This document shows positions 1-8,568 of a DNA stretch of 53,074 nt, one piece after another. How positions within the stretch are numbered: position 1 is the stretch's first letter; each line of letters opens with the position of its first letter. The position numbers and the translations under genes were made by a program. This stretch comes from an uncultured Spirochaetota bacterium (GTDB lineage Bacteria > Spirochaetota > UBA4802 > UBA5550): NCBI GenBank assembly GCA_937872225.1, contig CALMRZ010000057.1:1-53074 (forward strand). The letters are read 5' to 3'. The notes under the pieces were generated by a model. It saw only the letters and a list, made by a program, of their open reading frames with translations. It had not been told where the DNA came from and made no database searches.

Positions 1-713
1 GACATGATGGCGCTGGGCATGCTCCCGTACCCTACCTGGATCGTGTCGCCGTCGTTCACGATGCTGGCCACGTAGCGGCCGATCTGGTGGGCAATCTCGT
101 CGGGCACCGCCGGATTGTATTCCAGGAGCGGCTCGTCATGGACGACGATATAGCCGATGTCCTCCAGGCTCATGAAGGTGTCGCCGTGCACCCGGGGCAT
201 CTTCGGGTTCATCTGGGCTATGACCAGCTTTGCGTTCTCCACGGCATCCATGCTTATGTCAACGCTCACCCCCAGGCTTACATAGCCGTTCTGGTCCGGG
301 AGAGATGTTTGTATCAGGGCCACGTCGATGGGTATCATCTTGTTGCGGAAGAGCTGCGGTATCCGCGAGAGAAATATGGGTGTATAGTCCGCCATGCCGG
401 TATTGACCGAATCCCGGGTGTTGTCTCCCACGAAAAAGGAGTTGTGCCTGAAGTTGGCACCGAACTTCTGGTCAGAGTACGGCGCCACCCCGAGGGTCCA
501 CACCTGCATCAGCTCCGCGTCGACGATAGCCTTGGGGTGCGACTCGGCGTACTTGACCAGGGACTGCACCAGGTACTGCGGCTCGCCGCAGGCGGTGCTA
601 ATGAAGAGCCGGTCCCCCCGGTGTATGCTGGAAAAGATCTTCTCCTCGGTTTCGAATTTCTCGGGAAACCGCTCCTCCCACATCTGCAGATAATCGCCCC
701 GTCGTCTGTCCAT
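1..713 (-). CDS. Acetyl-CoA hydrolase/transferase family protein (CoA-transferase), C-terminus cut by the window edge
   Basis: About 237 N-terminal residues are present and the frame runs off the left edge. The translation begins MDRRRGDYLQMWEERFPEKF and contains blocks typical of the 4-hydroxybutyrate CoA-transferase/acetyl-CoA hydrolase family: a FISTACGEPQYLVQ segment near residues 35-50, NSFFVGDNTRD, and the later QTSLPDQNGYVSLGVSVD and VGYGSMPSAIM blocks. The family moves CoA between acyl groups in the cytoplasm through a glutamyl-CoA intermediate; the catalytic Glu would lie beyond the edge, so activity cannot be checked here. The ATG at 711-713 is the only start that leaves this homologous frame intact from its beginning. 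No operon partner is visible on its upstream side. Family call is firm, substrate unknown. Confidence 0.85.
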   Translation of the reverse strand, partial: MDRRRGDYLQMWEERFPEKFETEEKIFSSIHRGDRLFISTACGEPQYLVQSLVKYAESHPKAIVDAELMQVWTLGVAPYSDQKFGANFRHNSFFVGDNTRDSVNTGMADYTPIFLSRIPQLFRNKMIPIDVALIQTSLPDQNGYVSLGVSVDISMDAVENAKLVIAQMNPKMPRVHGDTFMSLEDIGYIVVHDEPLLEYNPAVPDEIAHQIGRYVASIVNDGDTIQVGYGSMPSAIM

Positions 714-928
714 AGCGCCATCCTTACAACATGAAAATATGGTACCCTGTTTCAATACTACAATCAATTATTCTTATTACAAGGATTATTTGGGGATAGC
801 CGCGGGTTAACCGGTAAAATTTGCAGGCCACCAGGAGAATCGATTTACGGAACGACACCGGCGAGCGAGTAACATCTCATGGTTTTTTTATTATGTTCCG
901 GCGGCAAGGCTGACGGACCATAGGGGAC

Positions 929-1921
929 CTATCCCGCCGCCACGGCCCTTTTCCCGATCGGGCGGCCTTTGCCGCCGGCGCGAAGCGCCGCCTTTTTCTT
1001 CGAGGCGGGTTTCTTCCCTTTCATGAAAAAATCATGGGCATCCCGGGCGGTCACGGCCGGGATCTCCTCCATCGGCATGTGTCCGCATTCATCGTACATC
1101 ATCAGCTCTGCATGGGGAAGATCCCGCTGCCAATCGTTAATGGTTTCTTTCCACCGTGACCAAATATCCTTCTTCCCCCACGCCATCATAACCGGGGCCT
1201 TCACCTTCTTCACATCAAGATAAATTGTGTCCGACTTGCTCATGTCGGCGATCAGCTTGAAAATTTTCGTCAGGGTGCGCCGGTTCCCTTCGCGCATGAT
1301 CAGGTCCCAGTACATGTCATACACTGCCGGCGTGATCCGCTCCTTTCTTCCGTACAGCCTCCGTATGCTCGTTTTGATGAGTAGCCGCGGCAGCATTACA
1401 TTATTGATGAGGGGCTTCACGCCGGGTATCCGTGCCAGTTGGAATTCATACGGCAGGGACTGGTTAAACGCTATGGGGTCGAGCAGGACCAGCTTCTCAA
1501 TCATGTCGGGCCGGTGGACGGCATAATTCCAGGCATAATAGCCGCCCAGCGAATTGCCCGCCATGTAGCAGCGCCTGACCCCGAGGGCGCCCAGGAATGA
1601 ATCGAGAAAAACATTCATGGCGCCGGCAAGATAATCCTCGTCCGGTGACGGTCCGGTCAGGCCCCAACCCGGCAGGTCTAGGCGGATGATGCGGTAGCGG
1701 TCTTTCAATTCATCATACCAGCCGTCCCAGGTATGCAGAAAGGAAACCACGCCGTGGAGCAGCACCAGCACCGGGCCCTTTCCCTGGTCCTTGTAATGCA
1801 CATTCATTCCGTTTATCGTTATGAACCGTGAATCCGCATCGCAGTATTTACGCTTTAGTTCATCAACCGAGTTTGAACGGATTCCGGGATTAAAATTCTG
1901 GATAAATCTTTCCACTGACAT
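929..1921 (-). CDS. Alpha/beta-hydrolase fold protein
   Basis: About 330 residues. The oxyanion-hole region LVLLHGVVSF lies near residue 55, the nucleophile elbow GNSLGG (Ser nucleophile) near residue 120, and the C-terminal His in ECGHMPMEE. The acid probably lies in the WGKKDIWSRW segment, as in haloalkane-dehalogenase/esterase-like hydrolases. The frame can be extended 44 codons upstream to 2053, but the ATG at 1919-1921 has an AGGGG ribosome site seven bases away and the upstream residues do not look like the family, so I start there. A lysine/arginine-rich tail of about 25 residues (KKPASKKKAALRAGGKGRP) follows the catalytic domain and is unusual. Substrate cannot be predicted. Confidence 0.85.
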   Translation of the reverse strand: MSVERFIQNFNPGIRSNSVDELKRKYCDADSRFITINGMNVHYKDQGKGPVLVLLHGVVSFLHTWDGWYDELKDRYRIIRLDLPGWGLTGPSPDEDYLAGAMNVFLDSFLGALGVRRCYMAGNSLGGYYAWNYAVHRPDMIEKLVLLDPIAFNQSLPYEFQLARIPGVKPLINNVMLPRLLIKTSIRRLYGRKERITPAVYDMYWDLIMREGNRRTLTKIFKLIADMSKSDTIYLDVKKVKAPVMMAWGKKDIWSRWKETINDWQRDLPHAELMMYDECGHMPMEEIPAVTARDAHDFFMKGKKPASKKKAALRAGGKGRPIGKRAVAAG

Positions 1922-2165
1922 GATGGACCCCTGTGAAATAATTTTAAATCGCATGGCGCTACTTGCGCCGGACCGGCAATAGTATTGCTTGTCGATAATC
2001 CGACCGTCTGTATGGATTAAATTTATCACTGATACATATATTTGTCTGGCCACTAACTGTTATATCAGAATCTGTCTTTTCAGTGATCAGCTGGGCTGTT
2101 ATGCCAAACTAAGATCGTTCTTGATATGGCCAGATATTAATTTACAGGGCGGATTTTACACCTTC

Positions 2166-2278
2166 GGGGGTCAGAGTAAAACTGCCGAAGCCATGGTGTC
2201 ATAGCAACGCCCCACATGTGCACCGATAACTATCTGCGACAAAGTAAAAGACGGGGGTCAGACGGGGGTCAGAGCAAC
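2166..2278. repeat. GGGGTCAG-type dispersed repeat cluster
   Basis: The gap between the hydrolase start and gltS (1922-2346) holds no recognisable gene. It contains GGGGGTCAGAGTAAAAC at 2166-2182 and a tandem ACGGGGGTCAG / ACGGGGGTCAGAGCAAC at about 2251-2278. Similar GGGGTCAGAGY strings sit at the ends of repetitive elements mobilised by Y1 (REP-associated) transposases in other bacteria; that link is from memory and no transposase is present here. Confidence 0.45.
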
Positions 2279-2346
2279 GTCACAGATGTCCGGATTGTGA
2301 TAATTTATTCATTGACGCCACTCTTCTTCTATGGACAATTTCCCGC

Positions 2347-3579
2347 ATGTTTATGCTGGACATGATACAGACCGTGGCCTTTGCCGGGATCGTCGTTTTC
2401 GCCGGCTATGGCATCAGGAAGATCATCCCGGTCCTGGCGCGCTATAACCTGCCCGCTCCGGTGCTGGGCGGGCTGGTCATAGCCCTGATCAACCTTGCGG
2501 CCCGGGGCCTCGGCCGGACTCCCTTTACTTTCGACACGTCCCTGCAGGCGCCACTCATGACGGCCTTTTTCACCTCAATCGGCTTCGGCAGCAGCCTGAT
2601 GCTCTTCCGGACCGGGGGACCTAAAATACTCTCATTTTTAATTATCGCAATTCTATTTACGATTATCCAGAATGCAATCGGGATCGCCGTTGCCGTGCCA
2701 TTGGGCCAGCACCCCCTCTTCGGCGTGTTCAACTCGTCCGTGACCCTGGTGGGAGGGCCGGCCACGGGCCTCGCCTTCGCTCCCCTCTTCGAAAAGGCCG
2801 GAGTTCCCGGCGCGTCGTCTCTTGCGGTAGCCTCCGCCATGACCGGCATACTATGCGGGGGCCTCATCGGTGCGCCCATAGGCACCTGGCTCATCGAGCG
2901 GTACCGGCTGCGCCATGGCACCGACAGCCCCATCCCTGGCCCCGTGCCTGCTTCGACCGAGATCGTGGAAGAGCAGATTCCTGAAACTGATGCGGCGTCG
3001 CCATCCGGTGAGGACCCGTCCGCCTATGTTTTGCTTAAAAACCTGGTGGCCATCCTCGCCGCCATGTGGATAGGGTACTGGATAAGCCGGGGTTTCACCG
3101 CGTTGGGCATGACATTGCCCGCCTACATAGGCGCAATGTTCGCCGGCGCCATCATCCGCAACCTTGCGGACTTCACCGGCATCATCTCCCTGTCACAGAG
3201 GTCGATCGACGATATCGGCACCGTGTCCCTCACCATCTTCATCGCCATGGCCATGATGACCCTGAAGCTCTGGGAGTTGGCGGGGGTCGCCCTGCCCATG
3301 CTGGCGGTCGTGGTCGCGCAGGTCGTCATTGTCGGCGCCGCCTGCTTCTGGCCCCTGTTCCGCCTCTTCGGGAAGGATTACGACGGCGCGGTCACCTGCG
3401 CCGGCTTCTGCGGCTTCATGCTGGGTACCACCGCCAACGCCATGGCGAGCATGGAGTCCCTTGTCGAGCGGTACGGGCCTGCCAAGCGCGCCTTCCTCGT
3501 GGTGCCCATCGTGGGGGCCTTCTTTATCGACTTCGCCAACGCCATCATCATAACAGTGTTCCTGAATTTGTTTAAATAA
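2347..3579 (+). CDS. gltS: Sodium/glutamate symporter, GltS family
   Basis: 410 residues, close to the usual 400 for GltS. The protein is almost entirely hydrophobic, with about ten to twelve membrane segments in two halves separated by a hydrophilic loop (residues ~185-225, rich in Pro and Glu). Family blocks include APVLGGLVIALINL near residue 37, GGPATGLAFAPLFEKAG near 137 and the second-half equivalent CGFMLGTTANAMASMESL near 355. GltS imports glutamate with Na+ across the inner membrane. The ATG lacks a strong ribosome site. The gene stands alone on the + strand and converges with the VOC/aminotransferase/DUF819 unit; a link through amino-acid metabolism is possible but unproven. Confidence 0.9.
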   Translation: MFMLDMIQTVAFAGIVVFAGYGIRKIIPVLARYNLPAPVLGGLVIALINLAARGLGRTPFTFDTSLQAPLMTAFFTSIGFGSSLMLFRTGGPKILSFLIIAILFTIIQNAIGIAVAVPLGQHPLFGVFNSSVTLVGGPATGLAFAPLFEKAGVPGASSLAVASAMTGILCGGLIGAPIGTWLIERYRLRHGTDSPIPGPVPASTEIVEEQIPETDAASPSGEDPSAYVLLKNLVAILAAMWIGYWISRGFTALGMTLPAYIGAMFAGAIIRNLADFTGIISLSQRSIDDIGTVSLTIFIAMAMMTLKLWELAGVALPMLAVVVAQVVIVGAACFWPLFRLFGKDYDGAVTCAGFCGFMLGTTANAMASMESLVERYGPAKRAFLVVPIVGAFFIDFANAIIITVFLNLFK

Positions 3580-3609
3580 TATCAGATGAATACATGATGA
3601 AACCTGGAT

Positions 3610-3680
3610 GCCCCTAAATCCCCCGGAGGGGGACTTTCATGAAAATAATTAGCTGAAAGAGCCGCCTCTGGGGGGCTCTT
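3610..3680. repeat. CCCCCGGAGGGGG-type intergenic repeat between convergent genes
   Basis: AAATCCCCCGGAGGGGG (3616-3632) is followed by a second G-rich half (CCTCTGGGGGGCTC, about 3665-3678). Related C-run/G-run pairs occur at 8301-8326, 8504-8530, 24196-24313, 27130-27155 and 41912-42030, always outside genes. It lies between gltS and the opposing VOC gene and could also act as a bidirectional terminator. Confidence 0.5.
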
Positions 3681-3681
3681 C

Positions 3682-4053
3682 TTACAGGTATTGTATCAGC
3701 TGAATAATGACCCCGTCCGGATCGCGTATGAAGGAAATCTTCCGGTCCGGCCTGAACTGTGACACCGGCAGCATGAATTCCACGCCCTTAGCCATCAGGT
3801 CAGCCGCGGTCTTTTCAATGTCGTCCACGGTAAAACAGAGGTGGTACAGGCCGGAATGCTGCCGCATGTCCGCCTGCGTATCATCCGGCTTGCACGGCTC
3901 TATCTCGATATTCACCGTGTCGTTGCCTACGAAATGGTATATCTTCCCGAGGACTTCGACATCCTCCAGCCTGCTGAAACCGAGAATATCGCAGTAGAAA
4001 TGAAGCGACTTTTTCAAATCCGCAGTCTTGATGCCGGTATGGTTCCATTTCAT
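3682..4053 (-). CDS. VOC (glyoxalase/bleomycin-resistance fold) family protein
   Basis: 123 residues, a single VOC module of two beta-alpha-beta-beta-beta halves. Candidate metal ligands are His5 (KWNHTGI), a Glu in NIEIEP near 50, His in LYHLCF near 71, and a C-terminal acid/Gln position (DGVIIQLIQ), which resembles methylmalonyl-CoA epimerase and glyoxalase I relatives. The gene starts one base after the aminotransferase stop (TGA-C-ATG) with its GGAGG site inside that gene, so translation is coupled. This suggests it acts on a substrate or product of the aminotransferase. The exact reaction is unknown. Confidence 0.82.
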   Translation of the reverse strand: MKWNHTGIKTADLKKSLHFYCDILGFSRLEDVEVLGKIYHFVGNDTVNIEIEPCKPDDTQADMRQHSGLYHLCFTVDDIEKTAADLMAKGVEFMLPVSQFRPDRKISFIRDPDGVIIQLIQYL

Positions 4054-4054
4054 G

Positions 4055-5293
4055 TCAGCCTCCGAACTTTACCTTGGTCAGCCTGAAGCACTCGGCGGAA
4101 ACATCGAGGGTCTTTCTGATGTCCCTGTCCGTGATGGCCGCGCACACAAACCAGTTATGGTGAGGATGGAAGAAGATCCCCCGCCGGGCCGCCTCGCCGC
4201 AGAAATACCGGTTCTTTTCATGGCTGGCGTCGTTGTCGAAGTTCATGTAGGGCATGGCCGGCGGGCCGGACAGGACGACCTTCATGCCCTCGGACGCGGC
4301 GGCGTCGCCAAGGCCCTCCATGAGCTTCTTCCCCATGGCGTCTATCTTTTCGATGGCGCCGCTCGCCCTGTTCTCCTCGATGGCGGCCAATGCCGCGGCA
4401 AAGGGAACGCCGGAAAAAAAGTGGGTCCCGGTGAAATAGACCTTCGCCGCCGCCTCCATGAGCTCGCGCTTGCCCATGGCCACGGCGATCGGGTACCCGT
4501 TGGCCATGGCCTTGCCGAAGCACTGGAGGTCCGCGTCATAGCCGTACCATTTGGCGCTCCCCGCCAGGTGCAGCCTGAATCCGCACCGTACGTCGTCGAT
4601 GATGACCTTGAAGCCCTCGCTTCTGGCCAGGGAATTGACCGTGTCAACGAATTCCTTCGTGGGGAGTTCCTGGTCTATGAAGGCGTCGTGGCGGTGGGGC
4701 GTCAGCATGATGGCGGCTATTGTTCCCCTGTTCGCTTCAACCACGCCCTTCAAGGAGGCGGGATTGTTGTAATCGATGTAATGGATATGCGCCTTCCACT
4801 CCTCGGGGACACCGGCGCCGTGGGGCTGGCACCAGAAGTGCGCCCCGTGGTACGATCCCTTTGCGAGGATGATGCCCCATTTGCCGGTGGCAACGCGCGC
4901 GACTGAGATGGTGTACGACGTGACGTCGGAACCGTTTTTTCCGAAGACGCACCAGTCGCCGTTGTGCACCGTTTCCGTCATCTTCTTCGCCAGCGGCACC
5001 CAGAGGTCGCTCGGGAGGGTGAAGCAGTCGGCGTTCTTCATCTGCTTCCTGACCGCCTTCTCGACTTTCGGATTTTTCAGTCCCAGGAGGTTCGTGCCGA
5101 AGGAGCACATATAATCAATGTATTCATTGCCGTCCACGTCCCATACGCGGCACCCCTTGCCGCGCCTCAAAAAGGCCGGGTACGACCCGAAGGTGAGAAA
5201 CCGCGGCGTCCGCGGCCCGTAGATGCCGCCGGGCACGTATTTCTGGGCCTCCTCGAAGAGTTCATAGGATTTCGTGAATTCATAGAGCTTCAT
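4055..5293 (-). CDS. Class III pyridoxal-phosphate aminotransferase (glutamate-1-semialdehyde aminomutase-like)
   Basis: About 412 residues. It has the fold-type I layout: FLTFGSYPAFLRRGKGCRVWDVDG near the N-terminus, the PLP-binding Asp in IIDDVRCGFR near residue 220 and the Schiff-base Lys in CFGKAMANGYP near residue 247. It resembles GSA aminomutase, but no haem-biosynthesis neighbours are present, so another amino-group transfer or mutase reaction is equally likely. The ATG at 5291-5293 has GGAGG eight bases upstream; a TTG two codons earlier is less likely. It is the middle gene of a DUF819-aminotransferase-VOC unit with short gaps. Confidence 0.85.
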   Translation of the reverse strand: MKLYEFTKSYELFEEAQKYVPGGIYGPRTPRFLTFGSYPAFLRRGKGCRVWDVDGNEYIDYMCSFGTNLLGLKNPKVEKAVRKQMKNADCFTLPSDLWVPLAKKMTETVHNGDWCVFGKNGSDVTSYTISVARVATGKWGIILAKGSYHGAHFWCQPHGAGVPEEWKAHIHYIDYNNPASLKGVVEANRGTIAAIMLTPHRHDAFIDQELPTKEFVDTVNSLARSEGFKVIIDDVRCGFRLHLAGSAKWYGYDADLQCFGKAMANGYPIAVAMGKRELMEAAAKVYFTGTHFFSGVPFAAALAAIEENRASGAIEKIDAMGKKLMEGLGDAAASEGMKVVLSGPPAMPYMNFDNDASHEKNRYFCGEAARRGIFFHPHHNWFVCAAITDRDIRKTLDVSAECFRLTKVKFGG

Positions 5294-5320
5294 GGACAAT
5301 TCCTCCGCGTGGACATGAGT

Positions 5321-6466
5321 TTACACCGGCAGGTTGTGGAGCAGGTAGGCGACGCCTATGCCGAGATAGGTGCCTATCACCCATCCGATGATGCCGGTCA
5401 CGACCCCGGTGATGACGATCTCCCTGTTCTTTAGAGCCGACGCCACCATCGGCACCAGGGGCGGCGAGCAGATCCCCGCCACCGAGGTTATGATGACTGT
5501 ATCAGCATCGATCTTCAAAAAAGAGGAAAACATCACATGCAGCAGCAGGCACATGAATAAGGTAAAGGTCACATAGACCAGCATGACCGGCGCCGTGGCG
5601 ATAAGCCTGTTGATGTTCGCCATGGAGCTCACCACCAGGCTGAAGACAAGGATGAAGTAATTCCCCAGCTGGTAGGTCATCTTGATGTTCCGGATTCCGG
5701 GCACAAACGAAAAGGCAATGCCGAGGGTCGCAATGACCAGGATTGCAACCACGAATGCCGTGTCCTCGCTTAAGACGAGGAAGGCCAGGCAGCCGACAAC
5801 AAAGATGAGAAGCGACAGCCCGAAGGCGCCCAGGAGCGGTACCGAAATTTCCTTCCTGAAGATACCCTCATAGGAATTGAAATTAAAGGTCTCCTCAGGG
5901 CCGCTTTCGGCGGCGGGCTTAAATGGCGGCAGCATTTTCAGGAATAATTTCTGGCCGATGGTCATGAGAAAGAGCAGGTACACAGAGGAAACAACGACAT
6001 CCGAGGTGTGTGCCGCCAGGTAGAGGGTCCGGTCAGTCTGGAGGGCCGTGGCAATGGCCCCCAGGTTGATCGTCCCCCCGGTGTACACGCCGATGAACAT
6101 CCCCGCTATTTTCCATGTCTCAGGCCCCACATAGCTCCTGAACATGAAAAATCCTGCCGTGGCGATTATTACAATGGACAGGGTCTGCAGCGCAAAGGAC
6201 AGGATCGACTTCCCGGCCAGTCTGGTCCAGCGCTTGATATCGAGGGAAAAGAACATGAGCGGCAGAGCGAGGCAGATGTTGACCAGCATCAGGGGGTTCT
6301 GCACCTTGTCAAAGCCGGCGGGAAGTATCCCCGCGTTGCCGATCAGGGCGCCGACGATGTAGCAGATTACAACAGCGCCGATTTTATCGAGAAAGGAAAA
6401 TGTTCTGCAGAGATAGATCACCAGTGCGGGGAACAGCAGGAAAAAAACAACAAAGACTACCGCCAT
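5321..6466 (-). CDS. DUF819 family integral membrane protein, probable transporter
   Basis: 381 residues with about ten hydrophobic segments. Diagnostic stretches are YIVGALIGNAGILP near residue 37, GMFIGVYTGGTINLGAIATAL near 125-145 and a C-terminal ADTVIITSVAGICSPPLVPM near 330. DUF819 proteins resemble gluconate/glutamate-type permeases and are usually annotated as membrane proteins of unknown substrate. The ATG has AGGAGG nine bases upstream. It is the first gene of the unit with the aminotransferase and VOC protein, so the likely substrate is an amino acid or derivative that the aminotransferase acts on. That functional link is inferred from position only. Confidence 0.82.
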   Translation of the reverse strand: MAVVFVVFFLLFPALVIYLCRTFSFLDKIGAVVICYIVGALIGNAGILPAGFDKVQNPLMLVNICLALPLMFFSLDIKRWTRLAGKSILSFALQTLSIVIIATAGFFMFRSYVGPETWKIAGMFIGVYTGGTINLGAIATALQTDRTLYLAAHTSDVVVSSVYLLFLMTIGQKLFLKMLPPFKPAAESGPEETFNFNSYEGIFRKEISVPLLGAFGLSLLIFVVGCLAFLVLSEDTAFVVAILVIATLGIAFSFVPGIRNIKMTYQLGNYFILVFSLVVSSMANINRLIATAPVMLVYVTFTLFMCLLLHVMFSSFLKIDADTVIITSVAGICSPPLVPMVASALKNREIVITGVVTGIIGWVIGTYLGIGVAYLLHNLPV

Positions 6467-6701
6467 AATAAAAATCCTCCTGTCGTCAAGATGCCGGATA
6501 TTTACTAAAAAGCGTTCAAATTATGAACATTATTCATTATTATCCCGCATTGTCAAACCATTAATTAAAATTGTGACGATCTTTTCATTGGTCCACCAAC
6601 AGGCGTGAACCGGCGGTGTGGGCACCGGGTTATATCCCGCATTCAGTCAACGTTCCGGCATTTCCCGGAAGATGCCAATCGTGTTGTGCCGCGGGTGTTT
6701 T

Positions 6702-7118
6702 TCAACGCCCCGGGGGGAGGAGGGAAGAGGTCGCCAGGAGCGCCGAATCCTCAAGGGCATCCTCGCGGTATTTGTGTATTTTTTTGTAATCGGGCCGCGA
6801 GATCATGGAAAGGAAGGCCTTCCGCGAGGGATACTCCACCAGGAGGACCTCGTCCCAGCGGTCTTTTTCGGCGCCGATGAAGACCTGCCTGACCGCGCCG
6901 AGCCAGAGGACCTTCGCCCCTATTTCATTGAGGATCGGCGCGACGGCCCGGCCGTAGCGTTCATAGGCGGCCCTGCCCGTCTCTCCGGCATCGGTCTTCT
7001 CCCTGAACCTCAGCATATTTACCATGACGACCGGTCCTTCGTCGGCGCTTCCGGCGAGTTCCTGTATCTGTTTTCCCGTCGGCTGAATTGACCCCATCGC
7101 GGCCCTCTTTTTTTGCAT
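6702..7118 (-). CDS. DUF1330 family protein
   Basis: 138 residues of the ferredoxin-like dimeric alpha/beta-barrel type. GPVVMVNMLRFREK near residue 30, the Y-x-x-Y-G block (RAAYERYGRAVAPILNEIGAK), and DEVLLVEYPSRKAFLSMISRPDY are the family core. The role is unknown; members resemble small monooxygenase or EthD-like proteins. The start at 7118 has a GGGAGGG site nearby; a second ATG seven codons on is possible. The gene lies 29 bases downstream of the QueG-like gene on the same strand and may be cotranscribed. Confidence 0.8.
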   Translation of the reverse strand: MQKKRAAMGSIQPTGKQIQELAGSADEGPVVMVNMLRFREKTDAGETGRAAYERYGRAVAPILNEIGAKVLWLGAVRQVFIGAEKDRWDEVLLVEYPSRKAFLSMISRPDYKKIHKYREDALEDSALLATSSLLPPGR

Positions 7119-7147
7119 ACGCCCTCCCCCACCGGGAGGAAAAAGTT

Positions 7148-8275
7148 CTATACTGCGCGCCCGTTTCCCAGCGCCGCCTCTATCTCTTCGCGCACCATGC
7201 CTTCGCTCTTTGCGTGAAAGGCCTCCAGGGCGTTCATTGCCGGCCCTCCCCCGATCCTTCCCAGCGCCCAGGCGATCATCCCCAGCACCCGTTCGTCCTC
7301 GTTTTCACTGAAGGCGCGCTCCAGGTCCGGCACGTAGCTTTCGTCGAGGCTGTTTCCCATGACGCGGGCGACGTTCATCTTCCATTTCCAGATGTCGTCC
7401 GGCGACATGTAGAACATGTGGGGCCACACCCGTGCGGTGAAGTAGTCCCGGTCCATGCGGAGGAGCGCCCTGATATCAAAATTGCTCGCCTTGGCCTCCA
7501 CGCGCCGGTTTGCCGGCAGTTCCTGAGAGAGCCAGGGCCTGTTCCGCGGACAAACGTTCTGGCACACGTCGCAGCCGTACACGTACATCCCCATCGGCTC
7601 GCGCAGCTCCCGCGGTGTGATCTCCTTCCCGAAATAGGTCATGTATGATATGCACTTCCGCGGATCAATGGTCCCATTGCCTTTCAGGGCCCGGGTCGGA
7701 CAGGCCGCGATGCAGGCATTCCTGCACCAGTCGGGGCATCCCATCCGCACCGTCGGTTTTCCCGGCGCGAACGCGCGGTCGACTACCACGGTGATCGGGA
7801 GAACCCAAGAGCTCTGCCGCGCCGCGCGGCCCGCGTAGAAAAGGCAGTTTTTCCCGAAGGTACCCATGCCGGCACGGGCCGCGGCCACCCGGTGCGGGAG
7901 GTTGAAGGGGACCTTGGAATCGATACCGTTGTCGCGGAGATACGAGCGGAACGATTTTATCCTGAGGGCAAGGCCGTCTTTCGTGATACGGTCGTCGTCA
8001 AGGTAACAGCGGCCGAAATTTCCCTCCAGGAACCGGGGGAAGGACTCCCTGCAGTAGCAATCGAGAAGAACGATAATCGATTGTGCCCCGGGCAGGACCG
8101 TTTTCGGATCCGTTCCGTCCATGAGGGCAAGGCCGGCTTTCTCGGCCCAGCCGTACTCTTCGCGCCTCTCCCGGAGGAATTCCCGGTGCGATTCAAAGGG
8201 CTCCGCGGTGGTGAACCCCGCGTCAGCGAAGCCGATCTCCAGTGCCTTATCAATAATTTCCTTTTCAGTGATCAT
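7148..8275 (-). CDS. QueG-like double [4Fe-4S] cluster protein (epoxyqueuosine reductase family paralogue)
   Basis: 375 residues. The N-terminal cobalamin-binding-like domain carries the family stretch AAARAGMGTFGKNCLF near residue 131, then a ferredoxin-like domain, then short HEAT-like helical repeats at the C-terminus. Cluster cysteines are C180, C184, C188, C192 and C208, then C235, C238 and C242 (GCDVCQNVCP). The first motif reads CPDWCRNACIAACP, with three residues between each Cys, whereas QueG and bacterial ferredoxins normally have C-x2-C-x2-C-x3-CP. True QueG reduces epoxyqueuosine in tRNA. The altered spacing and weak match to the active-site region suggest a paralogue with another electron-transfer or reductase job. 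Confidence 0.75.
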   Translation of the reverse strand: MITEKEIIDKALEIGFADAGFTTAEPFESHREFLRERREEYGWAEKAGLALMDGTDPKTVLPGAQSIIVLLDCYCRESFPRFLEGNFGRCYLDDDRITKDGLALRIKSFRSYLRDNGIDSKVPFNLPHRVAAARAGMGTFGKNCLFYAGRAARQSSWVLPITVVVDRAFAPGKPTVRMGCPDWCRNACIAACPTRALKGNGTIDPRKCISYMTYFGKEITPRELREPMGMYVYGCDVCQNVCPRNRPWLSQELPANRRVEAKASNFDIRALLRMDRDYFTARVWPHMFYMSPDDIWKWKMNVARVMGNSLDESYVPDLERAFSENEDERVLGMIAWALGRIGGGPAMNALEAFHAKSEGMVREEIEAALGNGRAV

Positions 8276-8300
8276 GTCATTACTCCGCTAATTGTCGAAT

Positions 8301-8530
8301 TGCCCCCTGTCCCACGGAGGGGGCATGTAATATCAAATTTATCTTTGAATCAATTTATTAGTCATATGCAAAACTGCCATTTCGACGAATCCCGAATTTG
8401 GACATAATGAAAATCCTTATGGAGTCTCATCACGATACGCGGATCTCAAAATGACAAAATGAAAAAATACTATTAAATTTTACCGCGATAGTTTCCATCC
8501 TTCGTGCCCCCTCGGGGGGTCAGGGGGGAG
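8301..8530. repeat. Intergenic repeat block with two CCCCC/GGGGG units
   Basis: The gap between the QueG-like gene and the TetR gene holds no ORF of interest. It contains TGCCCCCTGTCCCACGGAGG at 8301-8320 (running on into GGGCAT) and CCCCCTCGGGGGGTCAGGGG at about 8507-8526. These are members of the same G/C-run family seen at 3610-3680 and elsewhere. A different element at 8375-8456 sits between them. Confidence 0.45.
8375..8456. repeat. TGTCATTTCGA-type imperfect inverted-repeat element (about 82 bp)
   Basis: The left end reads TGCCATTTCGACGAATCCCG and the right end GATCTCAAAATGACA, i.e. imperfect inverted ends with a short AT-rich middle. It resembles the longer copy at 35032-35134, whose ends are TGTCATTTCGAAC and GTTGAAATGACA. 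Such small non-coding repeats are common in environmental genomes. Confidence 0.45.
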
Positions 8531-8568
8531 ATTATCCGCGTCGGTGCACCTGTGTTGTGATACCTCTT

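Noticed and set aside
4055-5293. Calling the aminotransferase hemL
   Set aside because: The PLP motifs fit the class III family, but no haem-pathway neighbours are present and the gene is tied to DUF819 and VOC genes.
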